Shown here: piece by piece, positions 14,989-21,379 of the stretch
How positions within the stretch are numbered: the stretch's first letter is position 1
Layout: each line of letters opens with the position of its first letter
IMG/VR virus record: IMGVR_UViG_3300029957_000027
Span: 1-33,484 of that record
DNA length: 33,484 nucleotides
Reading direction: 5' to 3' (one strand)
From: a virus
Made by a program: the position numbers and the translations under genes
The notes under the pieces: generated by a model
Databases searched by the model: none
Seen by the model: only the letters and a program-made list of their open reading frames with translations
What the model was told of the DNA's origin: nothing

Positions 14989-15280
14989 CAAGCACCCGCC
15001 GGGCGACCATCCTCCCCCGTGGAGCGTCTGCGACAACGTCCATGGGGGGAACGGCGTGGTCGATGGTGCCGGCGTCCTGGTGATCGGGGTCGACGACCCC
15101 TGGCAGAATATCGAGTTCATGGACGACTACGCGCGGGAGATCGTGCTCGCCGCGCCCGAGATGGAGGCACTGCTGCGGGAAATCGTCGCCAGCGACCCTT
15201 ACGACTGCCTTGACGCAGTGGATAGACAGAAAGAAGTGGCCGCCATGATCGCCCGCCTCGACGAGGCTCGCCGTGGCTGA
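14981..15280 (+). CDS. Conserved-type small phage protein (AAPEM helix)
   Basis: A 99-residue protein starting at GTG 14981. The segment ending LAAPEMEALLREIV, followed by a C-terminal helix AMIARLDEA, matches a recurring type of small phage protein of unknown role, often with a beta-hairpin before the AAPE helix as here (VLVIGVDDPWQNIEFM). It sits in the overlapping cascade and its stop overlaps the next GTG by 8 nt. Confidence 0.6.
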   Translation: MADKHPPGDHPPPWSVCDNVHGGNGVVDGAGVLVIGVDDPWQNIEFMDDYAREIVLAAPEMEALLREIVASDPYDCLDAVDRQKEVAAMIARLDEARRG

Positions 15281-15560
15281 GCGCTGCGAGTTCTGCGCCT
15301 CCGGGAAGTGGATCGGCCCGGGAGACCCAGCACCGGCCAGGTGCCACACGCGCGGCTGTCCCGGGAACCCGGAGACCGACAGCGAGGAGGACCCGCTCCT
15401 GCTGGTCGCGATCCGAGACGCGGTGGTGGCCGAGGCGTGCGCCTACCAGGGGATCGAGAAGCCGAGGACCGACGGCGAGTACACCCGGATCCACGACATC
15501 TTCCGCTACGCGCAGGCGGCGCTGAAGGCGATCCGGAAGTTCGAGGCCGACCGTGGCTGA
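15273..15560 (+). CDS. Small Cys-containing protein
   Basis: A 95-residue protein starting at GTG 15273. The N-terminal 32 residues hold CEFC and CHTRGC, a possible zinc-binding arrangement; the rest is helical (PLLLVAIRDAVVAEACAYQG; YAQAALKAIRKFEAD). It shares 8-nt overlaps on both sides, the same spacing as its neighbours. Family not recognised. Confidence 0.6.
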   Translation: MAERCEFCASGKWIGPGDPAPARCHTRGCPGNPETDSEEDPLLLVAIRDAVVAEACAYQGIEKPRTDGEYTRIHDIFRYAQAALKAIRKFEADRG

Positions 15561-15756
15561 CGGTCGCCCGGTCCTCCGGGTCCTCGCCACCAGGCGGATG
15601 GGCCAGCTGGGCGGCCACACGATCCTGGTGCTCGACAGCGGTGGACCGACCGTGGTGGCGGTGATCTGGGGCCGCCACCTCACGATGACGCGGAAGCTGA
15701 TCGAGGACGAGTTCACGGTGGTCGCGACACTCGAGGACGAGGAGGCGCCGGTCTGA
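15553..15756 (+). CDS. Hypothetical small beta protein
   Basis: A 67-residue protein starting at GTG 15553, mainly short beta strands (PVLRVLATRR, HTILVLDSGG, TVVAVIWG) and an acidic C-terminus. The stop joins the next ATG as TGATG. Nothing identifies its role. Confidence 0.55.
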   Translation: MADGRPVLRVLATRRMGQLGGHTILVLDSGGPTVVAVIWGRHLTMTRKLIEDEFTVVATLEDEEAPV

Positions 15757-16403
15757 TGGCCTGCTACCCGCTGAAGACCTCCACGGTCACCGGGATGGTC
15801 TGCACCGGCCGCCAGCGCCGCTCGAAGTGCATGACGCCCAACTGCGGGAAGCTGGTCGAGGCGCTCTGCGACTACCCGGTCACCCGCAAGGGGAAGCGGA
15901 CCACCTGCAGCGCGAAGCTCTGCACCGGCTGCCGCGTCCAGAAGGACGACGCCACCGACTACTGCCCGCCCCACGCCCGGCTGGTGGACGCTCGGCAGCG
16001 CCAGCCGGAGCGCGGCGACGTTCGGATCCACATCGAGACGGGGTTTCGCCTCTGGGTTCTAGGGGTGACCGACGGCGCCGTGACCTTCGCCCGGAATCCT
16101 CCCGATCGGAGCAGCAGGTGCGTCGGCGTGCGGCAGACCGTCGAGGTCGACAAGTGGATCGCGAAGACCCGCCCAGCGGGAGCCGCCGGCAAGTGCAAGG
16201 GGTGCGAGGCGCCGATCGAGTGGTTCAGGAGCGCGGACGGGAAGAACATCCCGCTCGACACGGTGGAGCACCCCGACGGCAACATCGTGATCGACCACGA
16301 TGGCGTCGCCCTCTACGCCGAGCGGGGGAGCTTCCCGCTGATGTTCCTCTCGCACTTCGCTACGTGCGTCGAGGCCGATCGGTTCCGGCGGAAGAAGACC
16401 TGA
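15756..16403 (+). CDS. Two-module Cys-rich zinc-binding phage protein
   Basis: A 215-residue protein. Module 1 (about 1-80) has a CTGRQRRSKC start, CMTPNC-like spacing, LCDYP, CSAKLCTGC and CPPHARL, paralogous to the protein at 1986-2216. Module 2 (about 150-215) has CKGCEAPIEW, NIPLDTVEHPDGNI, then LSHFATC and DRFRRKK, another recurrent phage zinc-binding unit. Both are expected to bind zinc; neither has an assigned function. This ends the cascade from 14366 and converges, 4 nt apart, with the minus-strand gene ending at 16408. Confidence 0.75.
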   Translation: MACYPLKTSTVTGMVCTGRQRRSKCMTPNCGKLVEALCDYPVTRKGKRTTCSAKLCTGCRVQKDDATDYCPPHARLVDARQRQPERGDVRIHIETGFRLWVLGVTDGAVTFARNPPDRSSRCVGVRQTVEVDKWIAKTRPAGAAGKCKGCEAPIEWFRSADGKNIPLDTVEHPDGNIVIDHDGVALYAERGSFPLMFLSHFATCVEADRFRRKKT

Positions 16404-16407
16404 CCGC

Positions 16408-16680
16408 CTACTGCACGTAGCGGACGTCGGGCTCGTCGTACTTGTGGGCCAGCGCCACCCATTCGGCGCGCACGTCTGTCGGGACGTGTTCGCCGCAGGA
16501 AGCGACGCGCGTGCAGAGCGACTCGACCACCCGCTCCATCGTCGCCAGCCCAACGAAGACGCTCATCTCCCCGTTGGGGTGGATCATCTGCAGTCGGTAG
16601 GGGGCGCGGGTTCCGATCATGGGAGAGACGAACGCGCGGTGGTGGGCGTGGCCGAGCTCTAGGACCCAGGGGGAGATCAT
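16408..16680 (-). CDS. Hypothetical protein, minus-strand cluster
   Basis: A 90-residue protein with a mixed alpha/beta look (APYRLQMIHPNGEMSVFVG, then a helix MERVVESLCTRVASC). Its ATG overlaps the stop of the sulfotransferase-like gene by four bases (ATGA), which supports it as real and last in the minus-strand operon. Family not recognised. Confidence 0.55.
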   Translation of the reverse strand: MISPWVLELGHAHHRAFVSPMIGTRAPYRLQMIHPNGEMSVFVGLATMERVVESLCTRVASCGEHVPTDVRAEWVALAHKYDEPDVRYVQ

Positions 16681-17249
16681 GGGCGTGACTCCATGATTAG
16701 CCGTTCTTCGAGCATGTACGGCAGCACGTCGGAGCCGGTCTCGCGTTGGCGCTTCTCCCTCAACGCCGCGTCGATGTCGAGCGGTTCACCGACGAACTCG
16801 GCGATCCTGTCGAGCGCAGCGCCGGTGTCGCCGATCAGGTCCTCGAACATGAGCCGCAGGACCGGTCCGCATGCCGCCAGCACGGCGCAGGCGCGCGGAG
16901 CGTCCTTCTCGAACGACTTCGCGATCACGCGCCACTTCGCGCCGTCGATCGGGAGCCCGACGGCCTGCCCGAACTTCACGAAGGACTTCGCCTGTTGCTT
17001 CGGGTCTCGGGCGAGGAAGATGGAGCCGCGGATGGCGTTCGGCGGGTGGAATACCTGCGGGTCGAGCCACTTCATGATCCCGGTCGCTCCCTTCGGAAGA
17101 CGCCCGCGCCCCTGGTTGATCGGATGCTCGAACGCGGGATAGAGCGAGATCTTCGGGTCGAACACCGGCCAGCCGCCCGCAGCGAGCATCTGCATGGTCA
17201 GCGACGACCCCGAGCGCGTGAGCCCCGACACCAACACGAGTCCGGTCAT
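16677..17249 (-). CDS. Sulfotransferase-like P-loop protein
   Basis: A 190-residue protein. VLVSGLTRSGSSLTMQML (5-22) resembles the PAPS-binding P-loop of sulfotransferases, and FLARDPKQQAKSF (78-90) resembles their 3'-phosphate-binding Arg and Ser region. A late EFVGEPLD segment is also typical. The protein is shorter than most such enzymes (250 or more residues). It could modify a surface molecule or a nucleotide; a non-enzymatic or kinase-like P-loop role cannot be excluded. It overlaps the next upstream minus gene by four bases. Confidence 0.6.
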   Translation of the reverse strand: MTGLVLVSGLTRSGSSLTMQMLAAGGWPVFDPKISLYPAFEHPINQGRGRLPKGATGIMKWLDPQVFHPPNAIRGSIFLARDPKQQAKSFVKFGQAVGLPIDGAKWRVIAKSFEKDAPRACAVLAACGPVLRLMFEDLIGDTGAALDRIAEFVGEPLDIDAALREKRQRETGSDVLPYMLEERLIMESRP

Positions 17250-17878
17250 CGAATCACCCTCCTTGCGATCTCGTCCACTTCCCCGATCGTCTTCCTCGCC
17301 TTGACCGCCTCGACGAGCTGCCGCCAGGTCTCGTCACTCGGCGCATTGGCCCCCGCCACCTTGGCGAAGATGGCCCGCTCTGGGACGGACATCCGGGTGA
17401 GCCAATCCGCGCAGACCTCGTTCTCCGCGTTGCTCCCCGCCATCGGGACGAAGGCCAGCAGCTTGAGCACCTTGCGGCGGCGGGCGGAATCCTCGAACGG
17501 TCCGACCCCGTTGGATTGGCGGGCCCGGATCCACCTGACCTCGTCTGGGGTGAGCGCCTCCCACGCGGCATCAATGCGCGCGCGAAGGTCGGCGGACGCT
17601 CGGCCCTCAGACTCCTCGGCGAGCCGCTCCAGACCCAGGTAGGCGCTGACGCGGGGCGAGTTGGCGGGCGTCGCGCGGAGGACCCGCACGAACGTCCCGT
17701 ACTCGTCCTCCCCCTTCTCGCCGATCACCACGTCCCAGGCGGCGCAGATGGCCTCCAGGGATTTGTAGGTGATCGCCGAGCTGGAGGTGCCGGTCTCCTG
17801 CTTGTTCATGAGGGCCCAGTGGCCGGCGCTCAGCGGGCGGGCGACGGTGTCTTGGAGCAGGTGGTTCTTGGTGGGCAT
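17246..17878 (-). CDS. Hypothetical helical protein, first gene of minus cluster
   Basis: A 210-residue, largely helical protein. The ATG at 17878 is chosen over one at 17941 because AAAGGAA lies about 5 nt before it; the longer version would use up most of the upstream control region. Segments such as ITYKSLEAICAAWDVV and RKVLKLLAFVPM look globular. No motif recognised. It heads a three-gene minus operon opposite the promoter at 18039. Confidence 0.55.
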   Translation of the reverse strand: MPTKNHLLQDTVARPLSAGHWALMNKQETGTSSSAITYKSLEAICAAWDVVIGEKGEDEYGTFVRVLRATPANSPRVSAYLGLERLAEESEGRASADLRARIDAAWEALTPDEVRWIRARQSNGVGPFEDSARRRKVLKLLAFVPMAGSNAENEVCADWLTRMSVPERAIFAKVAGANAPSDETWRQLVEAVKARKTIGEVDEIARRVIR

Positions 17879-18087
17879 GGAGTTCCTTTGGGGAGTGGTG
17901 AAGGTCACCCGAAGGAAATGCACGACCGGGGCCAGCGGCAAAGGGCCGATAGGGTGCCGGACTTAACGCAGCCGGACCGGGCCGCCAGCGCCACAGTGGG
18001 CCGGAAATCGTGCCCGGCATTCACAGGCGCCCAGCCCGCCCGCGTAGTATCTCGGCAGACGGCGCGGACTTGAACCTGGCCCCAAGA
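17879..18087. other. Divergent intergenic region
   Basis: This 209-nt gap separates the minus-strand cluster from the plus-strand operon. It contains the minus gene's Shine-Dalgarno next to 17879 and the plus-strand CCCGCGTAGTATCT box at 18039-18052. No convincing minus-strand promoter could be picked. A longer plus-strand frame opens from a GTG at 18010, but it would run through the promoter box, so I treat it as non-coding. Confidence 0.5.
18039..18052 (+). promoter_or_regulatory. CCCGCGTAGTATCT promoter box without leaderless spacing
   Basis: Exact copy of the 14-base box, with TAGTAT at 18045-18050. Unlike the other copies, the first ATG in the downstream frame is 37 nt away (18088), so the transcript should carry a leader of roughly 30 nt. 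No clear Shine-Dalgarno precedes that ATG. Confidence 0.65.
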
Positions 18088-18789
18088 ATGCACAACCCCC
18101 CAAGCATGAACAACCTCAAAACGACCCCGGCTTCCTTCCCTTCCTCCTACCCCCTCGGCGCCCTCGTCGAGACACCGCCCGAGTGGATGATCGACCTCCT
18201 GGCGGACCTCTATGCCGCCGAGATCGTCGGCACCCACGGTTTCGGCATTCGCCACCCCCGGGCCGCTTGGCTCAACCTGGTGGTCAGCAGCGTGACGGAG
18301 TGCTTCTGCTGCGAGGCCCCGGCGCGCTGGGAGGAGGACTACCAGACGGCATACTGCTCGCGCTGCGCGGAGGCGGAGATCGCGGTGGCGGCGGCGCGCG
18401 GGGCGGTTCCGCGCCACGCCCCGGCCTACGAGACGGAGCCGACGAAGGTCGAGCCGTTCCTCCCGGACGCGCAGCTCCCGCCGCTGCGGACCGCGTCGCT
18501 GCTCTGCGCGCTGGTGGTCGCGGTGCTCTCGATGACCTCGGGCTGCGCCACGGCCCGCCCGCCCGCCGCTCCGCCCGAGACGGTGGGGACGCTCGCCCCG
18601 TCGTACGCGAGCATTGCGGTCGCCCCGCTCAAGCACGACGCGCCGCCGGATCTTGGTGGCGTGGCCGGGACTGACGACGACGCCCCCGCCACCACCAGCC
18701 TGGACGTGCTCCACCAGGAGGCGGCGCAGGCGGGGGCGGTCGACGTGGCGCCCAAGACGGACGGCGTGACGGTCGGAGGTGGACGGTGA
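18088..18789 (+). CDS. Zinc-ribbon protein with internal lipobox-like segment
   Basis: A 233-residue protein; another ATG at 18106 is an alternative start. Residues 72-93 carry Cys72, Cys74, Cys75, Cys90 and Cys93, a cytoplasmic-looking zinc ribbon. Residues 134-150 are a hydrophobic helix ending in LSMTSGC (Cys153), a textbook lipobox, followed by a Pro/Ala-rich region like a lipoprotein tether. Either the protein is anchored by one helix, or a second lipoprotein starts inside this frame, although no strong start codon is seen before the helix. It begins an operon running to 20558. Confidence 0.55.
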   Translation: MHNPPSMNNLKTTPASFPSSYPLGALVETPPEWMIDLLADLYAAEIVGTHGFGIRHPRAAWLNLVVSSVTECFCCEAPARWEEDYQTAYCSRCAEAEIAVAAARGAVPRHAPAYETEPTKVEPFLPDAQLPPLRTASLLCALVVAVLSMTSGCATARPPAAPPETVGTLAPSYASIAVAPLKHDAPPDLGGVAGTDDDAPATTSLDVLHQEAAQAGAVDVAPKTDGVTVGGGR

Positions 18790-19028
18790 AGATCACCAAG
18801 GTCTCGAAGATGACCGGCGTCGAGCACACCCGGGAGATCGCCATCTCGGACGACCAGCTGGCCCTCTGGAGGGACGGCGGCTACATCCAAGACGTCGCGC
18901 CGATGCTGTCCCAGGATGACCGGGAGTTCCTGATCTCGGGGACGACGCCCGAAGAGTGGGCCGAGGCGTTCGGCGATCCGGTCGAGGACGCACTCGAAGG
19001 CCGCGCGGCGATGGAGCGAGCGAAATGA
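18786..19028 (+). CDS. Conserved-type small phage protein (TPEEW family)
   Basis: An 80-residue protein starting at GTG 18786 in a GTGA overlap. The order KITKVSKMTG, a middle ISDDQLALW.DGGYIQDV segment and DREFLISGTTPEEWAEAF is one I recognise as a recurrent small phage protein. Its function is not known to me. The acidic DDQL and PEEW segments suggest a small helical fold. It overlaps the next gene by ATGA. Confidence 0.7.
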   Translation: MKITKVSKMTGVEHTREIAISDDQLALWRDGGYIQDVAPMLSQDDREFLISGTTPEEWAEAFGDPVEDALEGRAAMERAK

Positions 19029-19249
19029 GCGAACTTCAGCTGACGCCATACCAGCAAGCGTTGATCGAGCAGGGAGCGATCGCGCTCGGCAGGATCGCGG
19101 CGGCCTCAGAGCGGTTCGTTCAGATCGTCGAGATCGCCGCCTCCGGATGGCTCAACGCCTGTCCGCCTCGCGGCGATTACCGACCCGACATCAACGCCAA
19201 CGTGCGCTGCCCAGGCGACCCGATGCCCGAAGAGGATCCGCGAACATGA
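19025..19249 (+). CDS. Hypothetical small protein
   Basis: A 74-residue protein that starts at ATG 19025 and is linked by ATGA overlaps on both sides. The first half is helical (YQQALIEQGAIALGRIAAAS), the second half polar with two cysteines (NACPPRGDY; VRCPGDP). No family recognised. Confidence 0.55.
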   Translation: MSELQLTPYQQALIEQGAIALGRIAAASERFVQIVEIAASGWLNACPPRGDYRPDINANVRCPGDPMPEEDPRT

Positions 19250-19626
19250 GCAACCTCAGCTTCACCTACCCGAAGCCGATGCCCGACCTCACCATCGAGA
19301 CGACCGGGGGCGGCTCCCTCGGCAACTGCTACTCCTCGACGACCTGGCGGGTGACCTCGCTCCACCGCCTCTCCGTCAAGAAGCTGGAGGCGCTCAACGA
19401 GGCCGGCGTCCTGGGGTTCGGGCAGGAGTTCTACATCCGGTCCCAGGCCGACGGGAAAGAGGCGCCAGCGGGAGAGAAGGAATCGGCGTGCGTCGCGGTC
19501 GACCGGAACACCGGGAAGCCGACGGCGGACCCCGCGATCAACCAATACAGCGGGAAGCCCTACGAGCCGCACAAGTACCCGTTCTTCGTCTACGAGTGCG
19601 AGAGCAGGTGCGACAGTGGCGACTGA
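19246..19626 (+). CDS. Hypothetical phage protein
   Basis: A 126-residue protein with a beta-rich start (TIETTGGGSLGNCYSSTTWR) and several short strands. No catalytic motif is visible. It is linked upstream by an ATGA overlap, and its last 11 nt overlap the start of the methyltransferase gene at 19616. Function unknown. Confidence 0.55.
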   Translation: MSNLSFTYPKPMPDLTIETTGGGSLGNCYSSTTWRVTSLHRLSVKKLEALNEAGVLGFGQEFYIRSQADGKEAPAGEKESACVAVDRNTGKPTADPAINQYSGKPYEPHKYPFFVYECESRCDSGD

Positions 19627-20155
19627 GCCGTTCCGATTGATCACGAGCGACCCGCCGTGGCGCTTCGGCGACGCGCTCCCCGGCAAGTCCCGCGGCGCCG
19701 GCAAGAACTACAAGACGATGACCATCGAGGAGATCTGCGCGGTCCAGCTCCCGCCGCTCGCCGACGATTGCTACCTCCTCCTCTGGCGGGTGGCGGCGAT
19801 GGTGGAGGAGGGCTACCGGGTCGGGCGCGCCTGGGGCTTCACCCCCAAGAGCGAGGTGGTCTGGGAGAAGACCACGAAGAACGGGCTCCCTCATTTCGGC
19901 ATGGGACGGCACGTTCGAGCTGCTCACGAGACCGCGATCCTGTTCGTGCGCGGGAAGCCGAAGCCGGCGAGCAAGTCGGTGCGCAGCCGGTTCTCCGCGT
20001 CGCTTCCGATGGATGAACGTGGCCGGCCGATCCACTCGGCCAAGCCTGAATTTTTCTACCGCGAGATCTGCGAGCGCCTCTCGCGCGGCCCCTTCGTGGA
20101 ACTCTTCGCCCGCCGCCCCCGGGAGGGGTGGACCACGATCGGGGACGGCCTCTGA
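19616..20155 (+). CDS. MT-A70-like N6-adenine methyltransferase
   Basis: A 179-residue protein with SDPPWRFGD (11-19) as the catalytic DPPW motif of the MT-A70/Dam-like adenine methyltransferases. A YKTMTIEEICAVQLPPLADD segment and LLLWRV, GFTPKSEVVWEKTT, HETAILFVRG, KPEFFYREICE and FVELFARRPREGW follow in the order usual for phage and bacterial members. It would methylate adenine in DNA or RNA. It starts at GTG 19616, overlapping the previous gene by 11 nt, and ends in a TGATG overlap. Confidence 0.85.
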   Translation: MATEPFRLITSDPPWRFGDALPGKSRGAGKNYKTMTIEEICAVQLPPLADDCYLLLWRVAAMVEEGYRVGRAWGFTPKSEVVWEKTTKNGLPHFGMGRHVRAAHETAILFVRGKPKPASKSVRSRFSASLPMDERGRPIHSAKPEFFYREICERLSRGPFVELFARRPREGWTTIGDGL

Positions 20156-20334
20156 TGGAGGTCGCGGCAGCCGTGATCGCCGCCCTCATCCGCAAGCAGT
20201 GGAACGAGCGGCGCGCGCGGGAGCGATGCTGGTGTGACGCGCTGGATCCAGTCGGATGCAGCAACCTGAAGGTCGGCGGAGCGCCTGGCGCGGCATGTTC
20301 GTGTCGGTGCCACGGCAACGGTGTGTACCGGTGA
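20155..20334 (+). CDS. Small Cys-rich protein
   Basis: A 59-residue protein starting at ATG 20155 (TGATG). A helical N-terminus (EVAAAVIAALIRKQWNE) precedes a Cys/His cluster (CWCDALDPVGCS; CSCRCHG), possibly zinc binding. Its stop overlaps the next GTG. Function unknown. Confidence 0.55.
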   Translation: MEVAAAVIAALIRKQWNERRARERCWCDALDPVGCSNLKVGGAPGAACSCRCHGNGVYR

Positions 20335-20558
20335 TCCGCTGGCTGCGCCACCTCTTCCGCCCCGCGCCGCCCCCGGTCGCCCCCAACGCCCGCCCCCGCA
20401 ACCACCACCTCTCCGACGGCCGGCAGATGCAGCCCGCCTGCGGCGTCCCCTGGTCCCCGGCTGACCCGGTGACGATAGAGACGAAGGCCGTCGACTGCAT
20501 CGCCTGCCGGCGACTGGCGAAGCGGCTGGACGTCGACCGTCTGTTCAAGCGACGGTAG
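20331..20558 (+). CDS. Small zinc-binding phage protein
   Basis: A 75-residue protein starting at GTG 20331. It begins with a short basic/aromatic segment (IRWLRHLFRP), then HHLSDGR, a Cys near ACGVPW and DCIACRRLAK. The HLS...C...CxxC order is common in small phage proteins of unknown role and probably binds one zinc. It is the last gene of the operon from 18088. Confidence 0.6.
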   Translation: MIRWLRHLFRPAPPPVAPNARPRNHHLSDGRQMQPACGVPWSPADPVTIETKAVDCIACRRLAKRLDVDRLFKRR

Positions 20559-20677
20559 GTTGTAGCGGCGGGAGGCGGCGCGCGCCCGGGATGGTGCGGC
20601 GGGAGATCCGCCGCCGCCGGGTGATGGTCATGAAACAAACGGGCGCGCGCCGCGCCTGCGTTATGCTGGGGCCTGCA
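20559..20677. other. 119-nt gap with hairpin and -10 box
   Basis: The gap contains a perfect inverted repeat, GCGGCGG (20596-20602), loop GAGAT, CCGCCGC (20608-20614), without a following T-run, so it is a weak terminator candidate. TATGCT (20662-20667) lies 10 nt before the HNH-AP2 start at 20678 and may be its -10 element. An ATG at 20591 in the same frame as the HNH gene is not used here, because the family N-terminus begins at 20678. Confidence 0.45.
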
Positions 20678-21379
20678 ATGGCCGCACGGGAATTCATCGA
20701 CAGAACCGGACAGCGCGTTGGCCGGTTGCTGGTGCTCACCAGGACTGGCGTCGCCGGTCGATGGCGTTGTCGCTGCGACTGCGGTCGCGAGACCGTGCGG
20801 CGTGGCTGCGATCTCACCAATGGACATACGAAGTCGTGCGGCTGCCTGAAAACTGGAGTCAAGCGCCAGGCCGTCGTTGATGGCGATGTCGTGCGCATCG
20901 CATTGACGCGCGGGTTATTCGCGACGGTCGATCTGGTCGACGCCGATCTGCAGCTGTTCAACTGGGCGGCGCATCGAGGGAAGAAGACCTGGTACGCGAT
21001 CCGGAGCATCGAACGCGGCCCACGCGGAGCGAGCAAGAAGACGTGTTTCCTTCTTCATCGCGTGATCGCGGAACGCGCGGGATATGCGATCGACGGGATC
21101 GAGTTCGACCATCACGACGGTGACGGACTCAATTGCCGCCGGCTGAACCTGAGGCCGGCCTCAGACGAGCAGAACGCGCAGAACTGCCGCAAGCGCAGCG
21201 ACAACACGAGCGGGGTCAAGGGCGTTCACTGGGACACCGCGCGCCGCAAATGGGTCGCCCAGATCGTGGCCTCGGGCAAGTACCACACACTCGGGAGGTT
21301 CGAGAGCAAGGGCGTTGCCGCCAGCGCATATGCCGTCGCTGCCAAGGAACTACACGGAGACTTCGCGAGGACCGAATGA
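20678..21379 (+). CDS. HNH endonuclease with AP2 DNA-binding domain
   Basis: A 233-residue homing-type endonuclease. The N-terminal module (MAAREFIDRTGQRVGRL, then CRCDCG and SCGCL, residues 1-57) is a zinc-binding unit often fused to these enzymes. The HNH core has LLHRVI (125-130), DHHDGDGLNCRRLNLRP (144-160) and NCRKRSDNTSG. The C-terminal AP2 domain (178-232) shows SGVKGVHWD, KWVAQI, GKYHTLGRF and AASAYAVAAKELHGDFA. It would nick or cut DNA at a recognised site and may be mobile. It lies just before the SOD/peptidase and terminase nuclease genes. Confidence 0.9.
   Translation: MAAREFIDRTGQRVGRLLVLTRTGVAGRWRCRCDCGRETVRRGCDLTNGHTKSCGCLKTGVKRQAVVDGDVVRIALTRGLFATVDLVDADLQLFNWAAHRGKKTWYAIRSIERGPRGASKKTCFLLHRVIAERAGYAIDGIEFDHHDGDGLNCRRLNLRPASDEQNAQNCRKRSDNTSGVKGVHWDTARRKWVAQIVASGKYHTLGRFESKGVAASAYAVAAKELHGDFARTE

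Noticed and set aside
18010-18087. GTG start for the zinc-ribbon/lipobox gene
   Set aside because: It would put the exact 14-base promoter box inside the coding sequence; the first ATG after the box is preferred.
20596-20614. Hairpin as a rho-independent terminator
   Set aside because: The stem is perfect, but no T-run follows; kept only as a structure in the gap.
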